Shown piece after piece: positions 36,501 through 43,739 of a stretch of DNA of 43,739 nt; positions within the stretch are counted from its first letter, which is position 1; every line of letters begins with the position of its first letter. A program made the translations under genes and the position numbers. The stretch is from an uncultured Thiotrichales bacterium (GTDB taxonomy: Bacteria; Pseudomonadota; Gammaproteobacteria; CAIRSR01): NCBI GenBank assembly GCA_903881315.1, contig CAIRSR010000098.1:1-43739 (forward strand). Direction: 5' to 3'. The notes under the pieces are model-generated. The model searched no databases. It was given only the letters and a program-made list of their open reading frames with translations, and was not told where the DNA came from.

Positions 36501-37379
36501 CTGCCCCCGAAATGCGTACTCTTGTTCCTGGAGACTGTCGTATAGAGACACCTTGCGAACAATGAAATAAGATAAACAAAGTAATGTTGTGATGTTTAGT
36601 ACTACGGATATCGCGTCTATTGTATTTAGGTCATAAAGCCCCTTGCGTTGACCGATCAGAGAAGCCCAGTCAAATAGAAAAGGCATCACAAACGAAGCTG
36701 GCAGCAGTAGCAATGCAAGAGACCGTGCCTTGCCGTCTTTCACAAAGACAGACATAAATCCTTTGTTCGCGTGAATGAACAATACGGCGACAGACAATAA
36801 CAAGAAGCAACATGCCGTGTTAAACGCCATTGGAATATAGTGTCTGATGCCCAGAAATGAAACGACATCGTACAAATAGCCAGTCAGTACTACTAACGCG
36901 AACAGCACTGCCAGGGTAGTAAGTAACTGCGATACGATGACAACCAGATTAGAACGCGCACCCATCAACAATAGGGATATACTGAGAGTAAAGAAGGTTA
37001 GCGCCGTATTCGGTGCCATTCGACTAGGAAAACCCGCCTCTGCAACTAGCTTGGTAGAGAAAAGATAGCTATCCATACCAAACGATGTCCTCAGTAGCAC
37101 ATCACTGAGTTTTATGGCGCTACCAACGAGAACAACAACTGCCACAAGGTACCCAGCATTATTTATCCAGTGGTTTTTGCTGCTAGAACAAAGAATCGCC
37201 AATCCCAGAAGAATAAAACCGGCAGCCGTAAGCGGGTTCATCGCAACGCTGATTTCGATACTACGCTTTAGGGCATTGATATCGAATACCCAACCCACAA
37301 GAACCGTAATCGCCCAGAGGATACATAATAACGACGATAGCCTACCAACAGTTGTTATTGTATTTGCAGGAGTCTTCAT
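33522..37379 (-). CDS. Membrane hybrid histidine kinase with four PAS domains
   Basis: This 1285-residue protein has about eight N-terminal membrane helices (residues 10-290) of a MASE-like sensor. Four PAS domains follow (roughly 290-400, 420-540, 545-665 and 670-790), then HisKA, HATPase and a receiver. The phosphorylated His837 lies in MSHEIRTPLNGIL. The ATPase has LNQMLSNLVGNAIKF, DTGIGIS and GSGLGLSIVRK, all intact. The receiver phosphoacceptor is Asp1127 (ILMDLHMPIMDG). The final 90 residues are helical but lack a recognisable Hpt histidine. No partner regulator is adjacent. The gene is AT-richer than its neighbours. Confidence 0.92.
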   Translation of the reverse strand: MKTPANTITTVGRLSSLLCILWAITVLVGWVFDINALKRSIEISVAMNPLTAAGFILLGLAILCSSSKNHWINNAGYLVAVVVLVGSAIKLSDVLLRTSFGMDSYLFSTKLVAEAGFPSRMAPNTALTFFTLSISLLLMGARSNLVVIVSQLLTTLAVLFALVVLTGYLYDVVSFLGIRHYIPMAFNTACCFLLLSVAVLFIHANKGFMSVFVKDGKARSLALLLLPASFVMPFLFDWASLIGQRKGLYDLNTIDAISVVLNITTLLCLSYFIVRKVSLYDSLQEQEYAFRGQIIESLPGVFYLFDESSRFLSWNRNFENVTGYRSGEVNQLHPLDVIDGGDRSSVAAAIQQVFVSGQATVEANLLVKDGNRIPYLFTGTRVDFNGRPVVVGLGLDIAERRKSEIAIREAVEFATQARCISDQALEFAKGREQDYLSLVNNVPDYVMRYDRQHRHIIANDRAICDAGKTPEEYLGKTHREIGFPVHLCALFENAIEQCFTTRQPYTEVFEWESARGIRVLEWRTIPEFGADGSVRTVLGLSRDITEQRHADSALRLHSAILNSLSEGIMLIRAGDGIIVFTNKQFEHMFGYEPGGLLGKAVSILNAHDDVDPEAVAARIMAALLAKKSWFGEVKNIKKNGTPFWCQARVATFNHHEFGEVWVSIHTDISEKKQAEEVLVEREKLFKAISDTSPLAIYMSVGSDQQARYMNPMFTKLFGYTIEEVPSAEDWWPLAYPDISYRQRVMEEWQRRIQRAIVTRSAIEPMEVVVSCKDGSMRNILWHFVSIGSQNWAFGLDFTEAKQAQLHLQQLNEVLQQRTDEAQAANIAKSRFLATMSHEIRTPLNGILGMAQMLLMWNVSEQQRKDYAKTILDSGRTLLNLLNDILDISKIESGKITLELVPTKPRAVIDETHHLFLDSARLKSLAIESRWLGSADSYLLDPYRLNQMLSNLVGNAIKFTSVGGVRIEAREVERKDQTALLEFSVSDTGIGISQSTQEALFVPFSQVDSSITRQYGGSGLGLSIVRKLARMMGGDSGLESELGKGSRFWFRVQAVITEENAATAENIENIRQLQLSGTILIVDDNETNRVIVGEFIRKSGGIVLFSENGKQAIEVITSGGIIDVILMDLHMPIMDGYTATQLIRQWEAENGQLRHPIIAVTSDAFEEDRQRCFAAGMDDFIAKPFAMITIQDTIKKWLPRQESVVPCPPTKDVDKSLVIQYLRTLITFLEDRRFDAIECFGVLQETLVGTALAEEFLQIGYFIEQYNFAAALEALYAVMAANGLEE

Positions 37380-38073
37380 TAGGTTTTCCGAGCCGCTCTT
37401 TTGTTCAACGCCAATGGACAGTAATCTACCAGAGCCTCCACCGCAACCTCTTCATCCCCACATCGTCCATGCCATCAAGTCGCTGTTGGTCGTGTTCCTA
37501 CCAGGCAGGTCATTGCGGTGCTCGATAGCCGCACAGAATGTCCGCGCAACCCACAGAAACCGTCACATCCCCCCAAATATTTTAGATCATGCTGCACAGC
37601 TCTTGTCTTATTCGCTGCGGTCAGGCAGCCATGACTCACCCCACCGCTCCACGCGATATTATGGCCACCGGTAACAACCACTCGTCTCCAAACGCGCCTC
37701 CTGTTGGTCAAACCAGCAGACCGCACTCAAAAATCCTCTTGAGGATGTAAGCGCCGCCCCACGCCCACCCCTTCCCCAGCATTGGATCTAACCCGCAGGC
37801 ACATCCACAAAGATGTGGGGATCTTGCGCGTGATGGGCGCATTAGTCCATCCATCACGCGCCTACGGGGTGGCGCAGACGGTCTTTGCCGCCCACCCCCC
37901 TAGTCCCGCGATCTGCGGAAGCCTCCCTGCACTCGTTCTATCCTGGAAATCTCTCCCCGAACACCACCCAGATGCCCGACACGGGTGCGCACATTCACGC
38001 AAGCTGTGTAATAATTCCACCCGTCTGCGCACAACTGTGCAGTCATCCCGCTCACCCCGTGAAGGACGCAATA
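37380..38073. other. Long intergenic region upstream of yajC
   Basis: About 690 bp between the divergent kinase and yajC. It should hold both promoters. A strong hairpin lies at 37826-37861, and a smaller one (CACATC/GATGTG, 37800-37817) just before it. Short open frames have no family signature. No tRNA was seen, and tgt/queA, which often precede yajC, are absent. Confidence 0.5.
37826..37861. terminator. 11-bp hairpin upstream of yajC
   Basis: GCGCGTGATGG (37826-37836) and CCATCACGCGC (37851-37861) form a perfect stem with a 14-base loop, 212 bp before the yajC ATG. There is no T-run on either strand, so it may be a regulatory leader structure, an operator, or a weak terminator for an unseen transcript. 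Confidence 0.4.
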
Positions 38074-38409
38074 ATGAGCTTCTTTTTCTCTGACGCCTAC
38101 GCCCAAGCTGCCCCCGCTGCATCAGCAGGCGGCTCCGATATGATTTCGTTTCTGCTGCCCGTTATCCTGATTGTCGTGTTCTATTTCGTCCTCATCCGCC
38201 CGCAAAGTAATCGTGCGAAGGAGCACACCAAGATGGTGTCCGGCCTCGCCAAGGGAGATGAGGTGGTGACCAACGGCGGGGTACTCGGCAAGATCGTCGA
38301 CGTGGGCGAGAACTTTGTCCAGGTTGAGGTCGCCAATAACACCCAGGTGTGGGTACAAAAGCAAGCAATCGCCTCCCTGATGCCTAAGGGCACCCTCAAG
38401 AGCCTGTGA
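38074..38409 (+). CDS. yajC: Preprotein translocase auxiliary subunit YajC
   Basis: The 111-residue protein has a single membrane helix (MISFLLPVILIVVFYFVLI) followed by RPQSNRAKEHTKMVSGLAKG and the beta-rich GDEVVTNGGVLGKIVDV domain. It forms a complex with SecD and SecF at the inner membrane that helps the Sec channel release exported proteins. AAGGA lies 6 bases before ATG 38074, which decides the start. It is followed 13 bp later by secD. Confidence 0.96.
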   Translation: MSFFFSDAYAQAAPAASAGGSDMISFLLPVILIVVFYFVLIRPQSNRAKEHTKMVSGLAKGDEVVTNGGVLGKIVDVGENFVQVEVANNTQVWVQKQAIASLMPKGTLKSL

Positions 38410-38422
38410 CCCGATAACGCCC

Positions 38423-40282
38423 ATGAATCAGTACCCCCTCTGGAAATATGTCCTCATTGTGATTGTCCTGTTGGTGGGCACTCTGTACGCCCTCCCCAAC
38501 GTCTTCGGCGAAGATCCGGCCATTCAGATCTCGGTGAATGTTCGCGGCTCCACGCTTGACCAGGGCACCTTAACCCAAGTCAGCACCGCCCTCGCTAAGG
38601 CCAACATTGCCGTCAAACACGCCGACCTGACCCCCCAAGGGCTGCTGGTGCGCCTCTACGACACCGATGCGCAATTGAAGGCGCAAGATGTCGCACGAGA
38701 GAGCCTCGGGCACGGTTACGTAATCGCGCTCAATCTTGCGCCCTCCACCCCGCACTGGTTGACGGCACTCGGTGCCGCACCCATGTACCTCGGGTTGGAT
38801 CTGCGTGGCGGCGTGCATTTCCTAATGCAGGTCGACATGAAGGCTGCCATCGACCACGCCGAAGAGCGCTATGTGAGTGACAGTCGCACCCTGCTGCGCG
38901 AAAAGAAATTGCATTACCTGACCGTAGATCGGGCTAACGGAGGCGGTATTACCGTCAAGTTCAAGGAGCGCCAAGAACGCGACCAAGCCATTGAATTACT
39001 GCGCAAGGAACTGCGTGAGCTACAGTTGGTGGCAGAGGACTCCCCCGAGGGTTTTTATGTTTCTGGTCGTATCCCCGAAAAGGAGCGACACACCATTGCC
39101 AGCACCGCCGTCCAACAAAATCTCACCACCCTGCGTAACCGCGTCAATGAACTCGGTGTAGCCGAGCCCGTGCTCCAACGCCAAGGCGAGGATCGTATCG
39201 TCGTCCAACTGCCTGGTGTGCAGGATACGGCTCGCGCCAAAGAGATCCTCGGCGCAACCGCAACGCTCGAATTTCGCATGATGGATGAGGAGCATCTCCC
39301 CCAAGAGGCGCTTGCTGGTCATACGCCCGCCTCCTCTAAGCTCTACTACGAGCGCAGTGGTCGCCCCATCCTGCTCCAGAAGCGCGTCCTGTTGACCGGC
39401 GAGTCAGTCATCGACGCAGCCTCTGGCCTCGAGAACCAAACCGGCTCACCGGCAGTCTTTATCACGCTCAACTCGAAGGGCGCACGGATCTTCAGCCAAG
39501 CCACCCGCGAACTGGTCGGGAAACGCATGGCGGTCGTCTTCATCGAAACCAAGATAGAAAATAAAACGGTCGATGGGCACGAGATAAAGGAGAAAAAGAC
39601 CGTCGAAGAAGTCATCAACGTGGCCGTAATTCGCAGTGAACTCGGCAAACGCTTCCAGGTCACTGGACTTGAGTCCACCGGGGAGGCACGTAACCTCGCA
39701 TTGTTGTTACGTGCGGGCGCACTCGCCGCCCCGATGGAGATTGTGGAAGAACGCACGATCGGCCCAAGCCTAGGCCAGGACAACATCGCAACCGGGGTAC
39801 GCTCGGCGGTCATCGGCTCGCTTATGGTCATGTGTTTTATGGGCTTTTACTACGGCATGATGGGGGTTATCTCCGACCTCGCCTTGCTGTTGAACATCGT
39901 CCTCGTGGTAGCACTCCTCTCGATTGTCCAGGCCACCCTAACCTTACCTGGCATTGCGGGCATTACCCTCACCGTGGGTATGGCAGTGGACGCAAACGTG
40001 CTCATCAACGAGCGCATCCGCGAAGAACTGCGCAACGGTAACTCGCCGCACGCCAGCATTGCCGCTGGCTACAGTAAGGCCTTTCTCACCATCCTAGACG
40101 CCCACGTTACTGCCCTCATCGGCGCGATTGCCCTGTTCATGTTTGGCACCGGGCCGGTAAAAGGCTTCGCCGTCACGCTCAGTCTCGGTATCCTGACATC
40201 GCTTTTTACCGCCATCATGTTCACCCGCGCCATCGTTAACCTGACCTACGGTCGGCAACGAACCATGCGACTATCTGTGTAA
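38423..40282 (+). CDS. secD: Protein translocase subunit SecD
   Basis: This 619-residue membrane protein has an N-terminal helix, the DLRGGVHFLMQVDM motif, a large periplasmic domain with the P1 head, and five C-terminal helices beginning near SAVIGSLMVMCFMGFYYG. ITLTVGMAVDANVLINERIREEL is the conserved transport-associated block. It uses the proton gradient to pull exported chains through SecYEG. It lies between yajC and secF in the standard order. Length matches E. coli SecD (615). Confidence 0.98.
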   Translation: MNQYPLWKYVLIVIVLLVGTLYALPNVFGEDPAIQISVNVRGSTLDQGTLTQVSTALAKANIAVKHADLTPQGLLVRLYDTDAQLKAQDVARESLGHGYVIALNLAPSTPHWLTALGAAPMYLGLDLRGGVHFLMQVDMKAAIDHAEERYVSDSRTLLREKKLHYLTVDRANGGGITVKFKERQERDQAIELLRKELRELQLVAEDSPEGFYVSGRIPEKERHTIASTAVQQNLTTLRNRVNELGVAEPVLQRQGEDRIVVQLPGVQDTARAKEILGATATLEFRMMDEEHLPQEALAGHTPASSKLYYERSGRPILLQKRVLLTGESVIDAASGLENQTGSPAVFITLNSKGARIFSQATRELVGKRMAVVFIETKIENKTVDGHEIKEKKTVEEVINVAVIRSELGKRFQVTGLESTGEARNLALLLRAGALAAPMEIVEERTIGPSLGQDNIATGVRSAVIGSLMVMCFMGFYYGMMGVISDLALLLNIVLVVALLSIVQATLTLPGIAGITLTVGMAVDANVLINERIREELRNGNSPHASIAAGYSKAFLTILDAHVTALIGAIALFMFGTGPVKGFAVTLSLGILTSLFTAIMFTRAIVNLTYGRQRTMRLSV

Positions 40283-40300
40283 CCCAAGGAGAGAACTACG

Positions 40301-41239
40301 ATGGAATTCTTCAAGAAGATATCCAGCATCGACTTCATGGGCGTACGTTGGTACGCCATTGGCGTCTCAGGCCTCCTGTTTACCCTGTCTCTTGTCATGC
40401 TCGTGGCGCGTGGGCTCAACCTCGGCGTCGATTTTACCGGCGGCACGGTCATTGAAGTGGGGTATGAACGCTCGATAGACTTAACGGCAGTCCGCAAAAC
40501 CCTCGACCACGGGGGTTACGGCGAAGCGATGGTGCAGAACTTCGGCACGACCCGAGATGTCCTCATTCGCATCGCACCCCGACCAGGATTGACCAATGCG
40601 ATGTTAAGCGATCGGATCCTCGGGATACTGCGCGATGACGCCGGCGATAACCGCGTCAATATGCGCCGGATAGAGTTTGTCGGGCCGCAGGTCGGCGAGG
40701 AACTGAAAGAGGCGGGGGGCATGGCCCTCATCTTCTCGACCCTCGCCATCTTGGTCTACGTTGCGTTGCGCTTTGAGTATCGCATGGCGCTCGGTGCCAT
40801 CGTGGCAATGTTCCACGACCCCATCATCATCCTCGGGCTTTTTGCGGGCACCTACATAGAGTTTGATCTCACCGTACTCGCCGCATTGCTCGCCATCATC
40901 GGCTATTCTCTCAACGACACCGTCGTGGTGTTCGACCGGATCCGCGAAAATTTCCGCAAGCTGCGCAAGAACACCCCGGAAGAGATCATCAACCGCTCGG
41001 TCAATGAAACCCTATCCCGTACCCTGATGACCTCTTTTGCGACACTGCTGGTTGTGGTCGCGATGTACCTGTGGGGCGGGAGCGTCCTGCACGGTTTTTC
41101 CTTAGCGCTCCTCGTCGGCATCTTCGTCGGCACCTACTCATCCATCTTCATCGCCGCACCCGTCGCCTTGTCTCTCGGACTCGACCGCCAAGCGCTGATG
41201 CCACCGAAGAAGGATGAGGAGATCGACGCGCGTCCGTGA
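40301..41239 (+). CDS. secF: Protein translocase subunit SecF
   Basis: The 312-residue partner of SecD has LNLGVDFTGGTVIEV near the N-terminus and six membrane helices. IIGYSLNDTVVVFDRIREN and the block SVNETLSRTLMTSFATLLVV are the conserved sites. It starts 18 bp after secD with AAGGAG 9 bases before the ATG. The C-terminus ends in a short charged tail (KKDEEID). Its stop is 17 bp from the stop of the convergent kinase gene, with no clear terminator between them. Confidence 0.98.
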   Translation: MEFFKKISSIDFMGVRWYAIGVSGLLFTLSLVMLVARGLNLGVDFTGGTVIEVGYERSIDLTAVRKTLDHGGYGEAMVQNFGTTRDVLIRIAPRPGLTNAMLSDRILGILRDDAGDNRVNMRRIEFVGPQVGEELKEAGGMALIFSTLAILVYVALRFEYRMALGAIVAMFHDPIIILGLFAGTYIEFDLTVLAALLAIIGYSLNDTVVVFDRIRENFRKLRKNTPEEIINRSVNETLSRTLMTSFATLLVVVAMYLWGGSVLHGFSLALLVGIFVGTYSSIFIAAPVALSLGLDRQALMPPKKDEEIDARP

Positions 41240-41256
41240 GGTAACGCCCTGCCCCC

Positions 41257-42852
41257 CTAGTGTCCCAGTAGGGCCTGAAGATCCTTCAGGTCTACTGGCT
41301 TTAGCAGATGGTGGTCGAAACCGGCGCGTTGCGCACGCTCTGAGTCGTGATCTTGGCCATAGCCCGTCACGGCCACAAGCCGCAGGTTTGCGTGGCGGTG
41401 TTCGGTACGCAGCCGTCGCGCCACCTCGTAGCCATCCATATCCGGCATAGCAATATCCAAGAAAACGATGTGCGGCATAAAATCTCGCACCGCATCGATC
41501 GCCATGTGACCATCCAGCACGACCCGCACATCATGCCCCAGCACCTCTAGCAGAGCACCAAAAGAAATGGCAACGTCTTCGTTGTCATCCACGACCAGGA
41601 TACGACTGGTCGCAGCGGCATCGGCCAGGTGATCGGTCGAAAGCTCGTCGGGTTGCTCGACGAGGGGTTGCGCCAAGGGCACCCGAACGATGCGCTCGTT
41701 GCCCTGCCCGTGTCCTAGATAGACCACACGGACGGTGCCACCGTGCAACTCCACCACGCGCCGCACTACCGCCAACCCCAGCCACTGCTCATTGTCCTGT
41801 TGCCCCGAAATACCGGGCAGTTCGCCATAGATATCAAAGACGCGCGGCAATAGGTCGGCGGGGATCTCGCGCCCGTTATCGCGCACTGCAATCACAATAT
41901 CGGCACCTTCTTGGCGTGCAGTCAGTTGTATGCTGCCACCCAATCCAGCGCAGTGGGCCGCGTTATAGACCAGGTGTTCTAATGCTTGGGCCATACGCTG
42001 GATGTCGGCATCGACCCAGAGCGGCTTGTCTTCTGGTTGAGTGATCGCGAGGGTTTGCTGCTGATCCTTAAGCCTTGGCTGCACCCACTCGAGGGTTTGG
42101 CTGATGACCTCGGCAAGCGGCAGTCGCGCCTTGTTTAATTCAAACTGCCCGCTTTCAATGCGAGCCAGATCCTGGAGTTCATCAACTAGGCGGGCAAACT
42201 GGCCTATCTGGCGATCAATGACCGTGACACACCAACCTACCTCGGTTTCGTTTGACATCTTGTGATGCAGAAAACGAGCCGCGTTACGCACGGGGGCAAG
42301 GTGGTTGCGGAGTTGATGGCCAATCATGGCGAGGAATTCATCCTTGCGCCTTTGCGCCTCGCTGTTCTGCGCCGACTGGTGACGGAGGGCCGCCTGCATC
42401 TCGACATTACGGCGATTAGCCTCCGCCAACAGACGCTGGGTTTGGCTAAACTCGTGGCGGAGCTTTTCCTCGCTGGTCTCTTTCTTGGTGAAGCGCCGCG
42501 CCTCGGCGGGGCGTAACGAGAACGCAACATAGTAGGGCGGGGAGCCGTCATTCGACAAAGACCAACAACGTAGCGCGGCAGGAATATCACCAGGTAGCGT
42601 ACAATGGGCCTCTTGGTGTTGCTCTTGGCCAGAGAAACAACGCTCTAGTACGGGCAAGATCTGCCCCAGAAACCCAGCCTTTTGCACATCGCGCAGGGAA
42701 CGTCCTACAATCCCGACATTGCCCCCGAGGAGGTTGATAAACGCGACATTTGCTGAGCTACACACCAAGGCGCGATCCACCACACAGGTTGGATCGGGAA
42801 ACTGCTCAAAGAACCGAGCATTCAGGGCGAGGCGACGGTCGGACAAGGGCAA
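41257..42852 (-). CDS. Soluble PAS hybrid histidine kinase with receiver
   Basis: The 531-residue protein has an N-terminal PAS-like domain (about 10-130), a coiled coil (about 135-170), HisKA, HATPase and a C-terminal receiver. His179 is the likely phosphorylated residue (FLAMIGHQLRNHLAPVRNAA), and Asp466 is the receiver acceptor (FLDIAMPDMDGYEV). The ATPase is atypical: the N-box is LEHLVYNAAH, and the G1 box reads DNGREI rather than DNGxGI, so activity may be low. No membrane helix is seen. There is no adjacent output regulator. Confidence 0.9.
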   Translation of the reverse strand: MPLSDRRLALNARFFEQFPDPTCVVDRALVCSSANVAFINLLGGNVGIVGRSLRDVQKAGFLGQILPVLERCFSGQEQHQEAHCTLPGDIPAALRCWSLSNDGSPPYYVAFSLRPAEARRFTKKETSEEKLRHEFSQTQRLLAEANRRNVEMQAALRHQSAQNSEAQRRKDEFLAMIGHQLRNHLAPVRNAARFLHHKMSNETEVGWCVTVIDRQIGQFARLVDELQDLARIESGQFELNKARLPLAEVISQTLEWVQPRLKDQQQTLAITQPEDKPLWVDADIQRMAQALEHLVYNAAHCAGLGGSIQLTARQEGADIVIAVRDNGREIPADLLPRVFDIYGELPGISGQQDNEQWLGLAVVRRVVELHGGTVRVVYLGHGQGNERIVRVPLAQPLVEQPDELSTDHLADAAATSRILVVDDNEDVAISFGALLEVLGHDVRVVLDGHMAIDAVRDFMPHIVFLDIAMPDMDGYEVARRLRTEHRHANLRLVAVTGYGQDHDSERAQRAGFDHHLLKPVDLKDLQALLGH

Positions 42853-42922
42853 GCACCACGAGTGATGGTAGAAAAAAAACTGTCTCAGTTTATTGCTTAA
42901 TCACCGCCAATGATACAGTCTT

Positions 42923-43739
42923 TCACCCACTTGTCAGCGCCGTCAAGAGGTGGACCATGTCGGGCGGCACGGGCGCGTCCCACACCATGGACTCTCCGGT
43001 CAGTGGGTGGTTTAGCCCTAAGCGGATGGCGTGCAACGCCTGGCGACCAAACCCCTGCAAGAGTGCGGCGAGGGTTGGGGAACAGGCCTCTGGCAGACGC
43101 GCTCGACCACCATAGACCGGATCACCGACAACGGGATGGTGGATATGGGTCATGTGTACCCGAATCTGGTGGGTGCGTCCGGTTTCGAGACGCAAGCGGA
43201 GGTGGGTGTGGGCGGTAAAACGGTGCAGCACACGATAGTGAGTCACTGCCTGGCGACCACCCGAAACGACCGCCATGCGCTTGCGATCCACTGGATGTCG
43301 TCCGAGTGGGGCATCTACCCGCCCACCCGCGACCATGACCCCATTGACCACCGCTTCGTATTCTCGCACAAACTCGCGGGCTTTCATTTGCTCTACTAAT
43401 GCATGATGCACTGCAAGTGTACGCGCCACCACCAGCAGCCCCGTGGTATCCTTATCAATGCGGTGTACGAGCCCAGCTCGGGGTAGTGCTACGAGTTCCG
43501 GTGCATGATGCAGGAGGCCATTCACCAGCGTACCCTGATAGTTGCCAGCAGCCGGATGAACCACCAATCCGGCGGGTTTATTCACCACGAGCAATGCACT
43601 GTCGGCATACACTATGGTGAGCGGCAACGGTTCCGGTGCCCAACGCGGCTCGGTTTGTGATGCTACGATAACCTCGACCATTTCGCCGCCGCGTACTTTA
43701 TCGCGGGGGCGGTCGAGGGGAACGCCATCCAAGCGCACC
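42923..43739 (-). CDS. rluD: RluD-type 23S rRNA pseudouridine synthase (3' part)
   Basis: At least 271 residues are visible; the frame runs off the right edge of the window. The first visible residues (RLDGVPLDRPRDKVRGGE) are the end of the S4 RNA-binding domain, so about 50 N-terminal residues lie outside. The catalytic Asp is in LVHRIDKDTTGLLV, with TGRTHQIRVHM and the HPVVGDPVYGG block following. RluD modifies helix 69 of 23S rRNA at U1911, U1915 and U1917. RluC and other RluA-family members are less likely alternatives. Confidence 0.93.
   Translation of the reverse strand, partial: VRLDGVPLDRPRDKVRGGEMVEVIVASQTEPRWAPEPLPLTIVYADSALLVVNKPAGLVVHPAAGNYQGTLVNGLLHHAPELVALPRAGLVHRIDKDTTGLLVVARTLAVHHALVEQMKAREFVREYEAVVNGVMVAGGRVDAPLGRHPVDRKRMAVVSGGRQAVTHYRVLHRFTAHTHLRLRLETGRTHQIRVHMTHIHHPVVGDPVYGGRARLPEACSPTLAALLQGFGRQALHAIRLGLNHPLTGESMVWDAPVPPDMVHLLTALTSG

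Noticed and set aside
1-43739. CRISPR arrays, tRNA and rRNA genes
   Set aside because: No regularly spaced repeats, no tRNA T-loop plus acceptor pattern in the gaps and no rRNA-like conserved blocks were seen by eye.

Overview
The window looks like chromosome from a gammaproteobacterium. The evidence is a large single-chain PurL, the purM-purN-DUF3108 order, a Pseudomonas-type PyrB paired with an inactive dihydroorotase-like PyrC', the YajC-SecD-SecF trio, RimK, a SirB2-like protein and RluD. A CbbY-type sugar-phosphate phosphatase and an orphan NuoL-like proton-channel subunit hint at an autotrophic or sulfur-oxidising lifestyle, but nothing here proves it. No rRNA, tRNA or CRISPR array was seen.

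Layout. 1-0.9 kb: a truncated caspase-like gene and a SirB2 membrane protein. 0.9-8.1 kb: a minus-strand purine block (periplasmic cyclophilin, purL, DUF3108 protein, purN, purM). 8.1-13.4 kb: an AT-richer accessory stretch with a small flagellar-rod-like gene, an IS1595-family transposase, short repeats, a MITE-like inverted-repeat element and a GAF-GAF-PAS-GGDEF diguanylate cyclase. 13.4-15.6 kb: pyrE, a small secreted protein and rimK. 15.6-17.5 kb: a defence-like patch with an AbiEii-type nucleotidyltransferase and an overlapping small partner gene, behind a promoter carrying iterated operator-like motifs, followed by a frameshifted 3' remnant of a DNA methyltransferase. 17.5-21.6 kb: a DJ-1/YajL protein, an orphan metal-binding lipoprotein-type solute receptor, and pyrB-pyrC'. 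22.0-23.8 kb: a compact two-gene CBASS-like operon (CD-NTase plus 4-TM S-4TM effector). 24-26 kb: an Mth938-like protein, a TauD-like oxygenase and a cysteine-free IscR-like regulator. 26.1-33.3 kb: pyrF joined to pseG and a pseudaminic-acid-associated methylase, divergent from osmC, a GNAT gene, the NuoL-like gene, pseC and cbbY. 33.5-37.4 kb: a very large hybrid histidine kinase. 38-41.2 kb: yajC-secD-secF. 41.2-43.7 kb: a second hybrid kinase and the 3' part of rluD.

How the genes fit together. Four pyrimidine genes (pyrE, pyrB, pyrC', pyrF) and three purine genes make this a nucleotide-biosynthesis neighbourhood into which mobile, signalling and defence genes have been inserted at several points. 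The best candidates for unusual biology are three. First, the CD-NTase/S-4TM pair. Second, the nucleotidyltransferase-partner pair with its repeated promoter motif. Third, the coupling of an ion-channel-type NuoL homologue to pseudaminic-acid genes.
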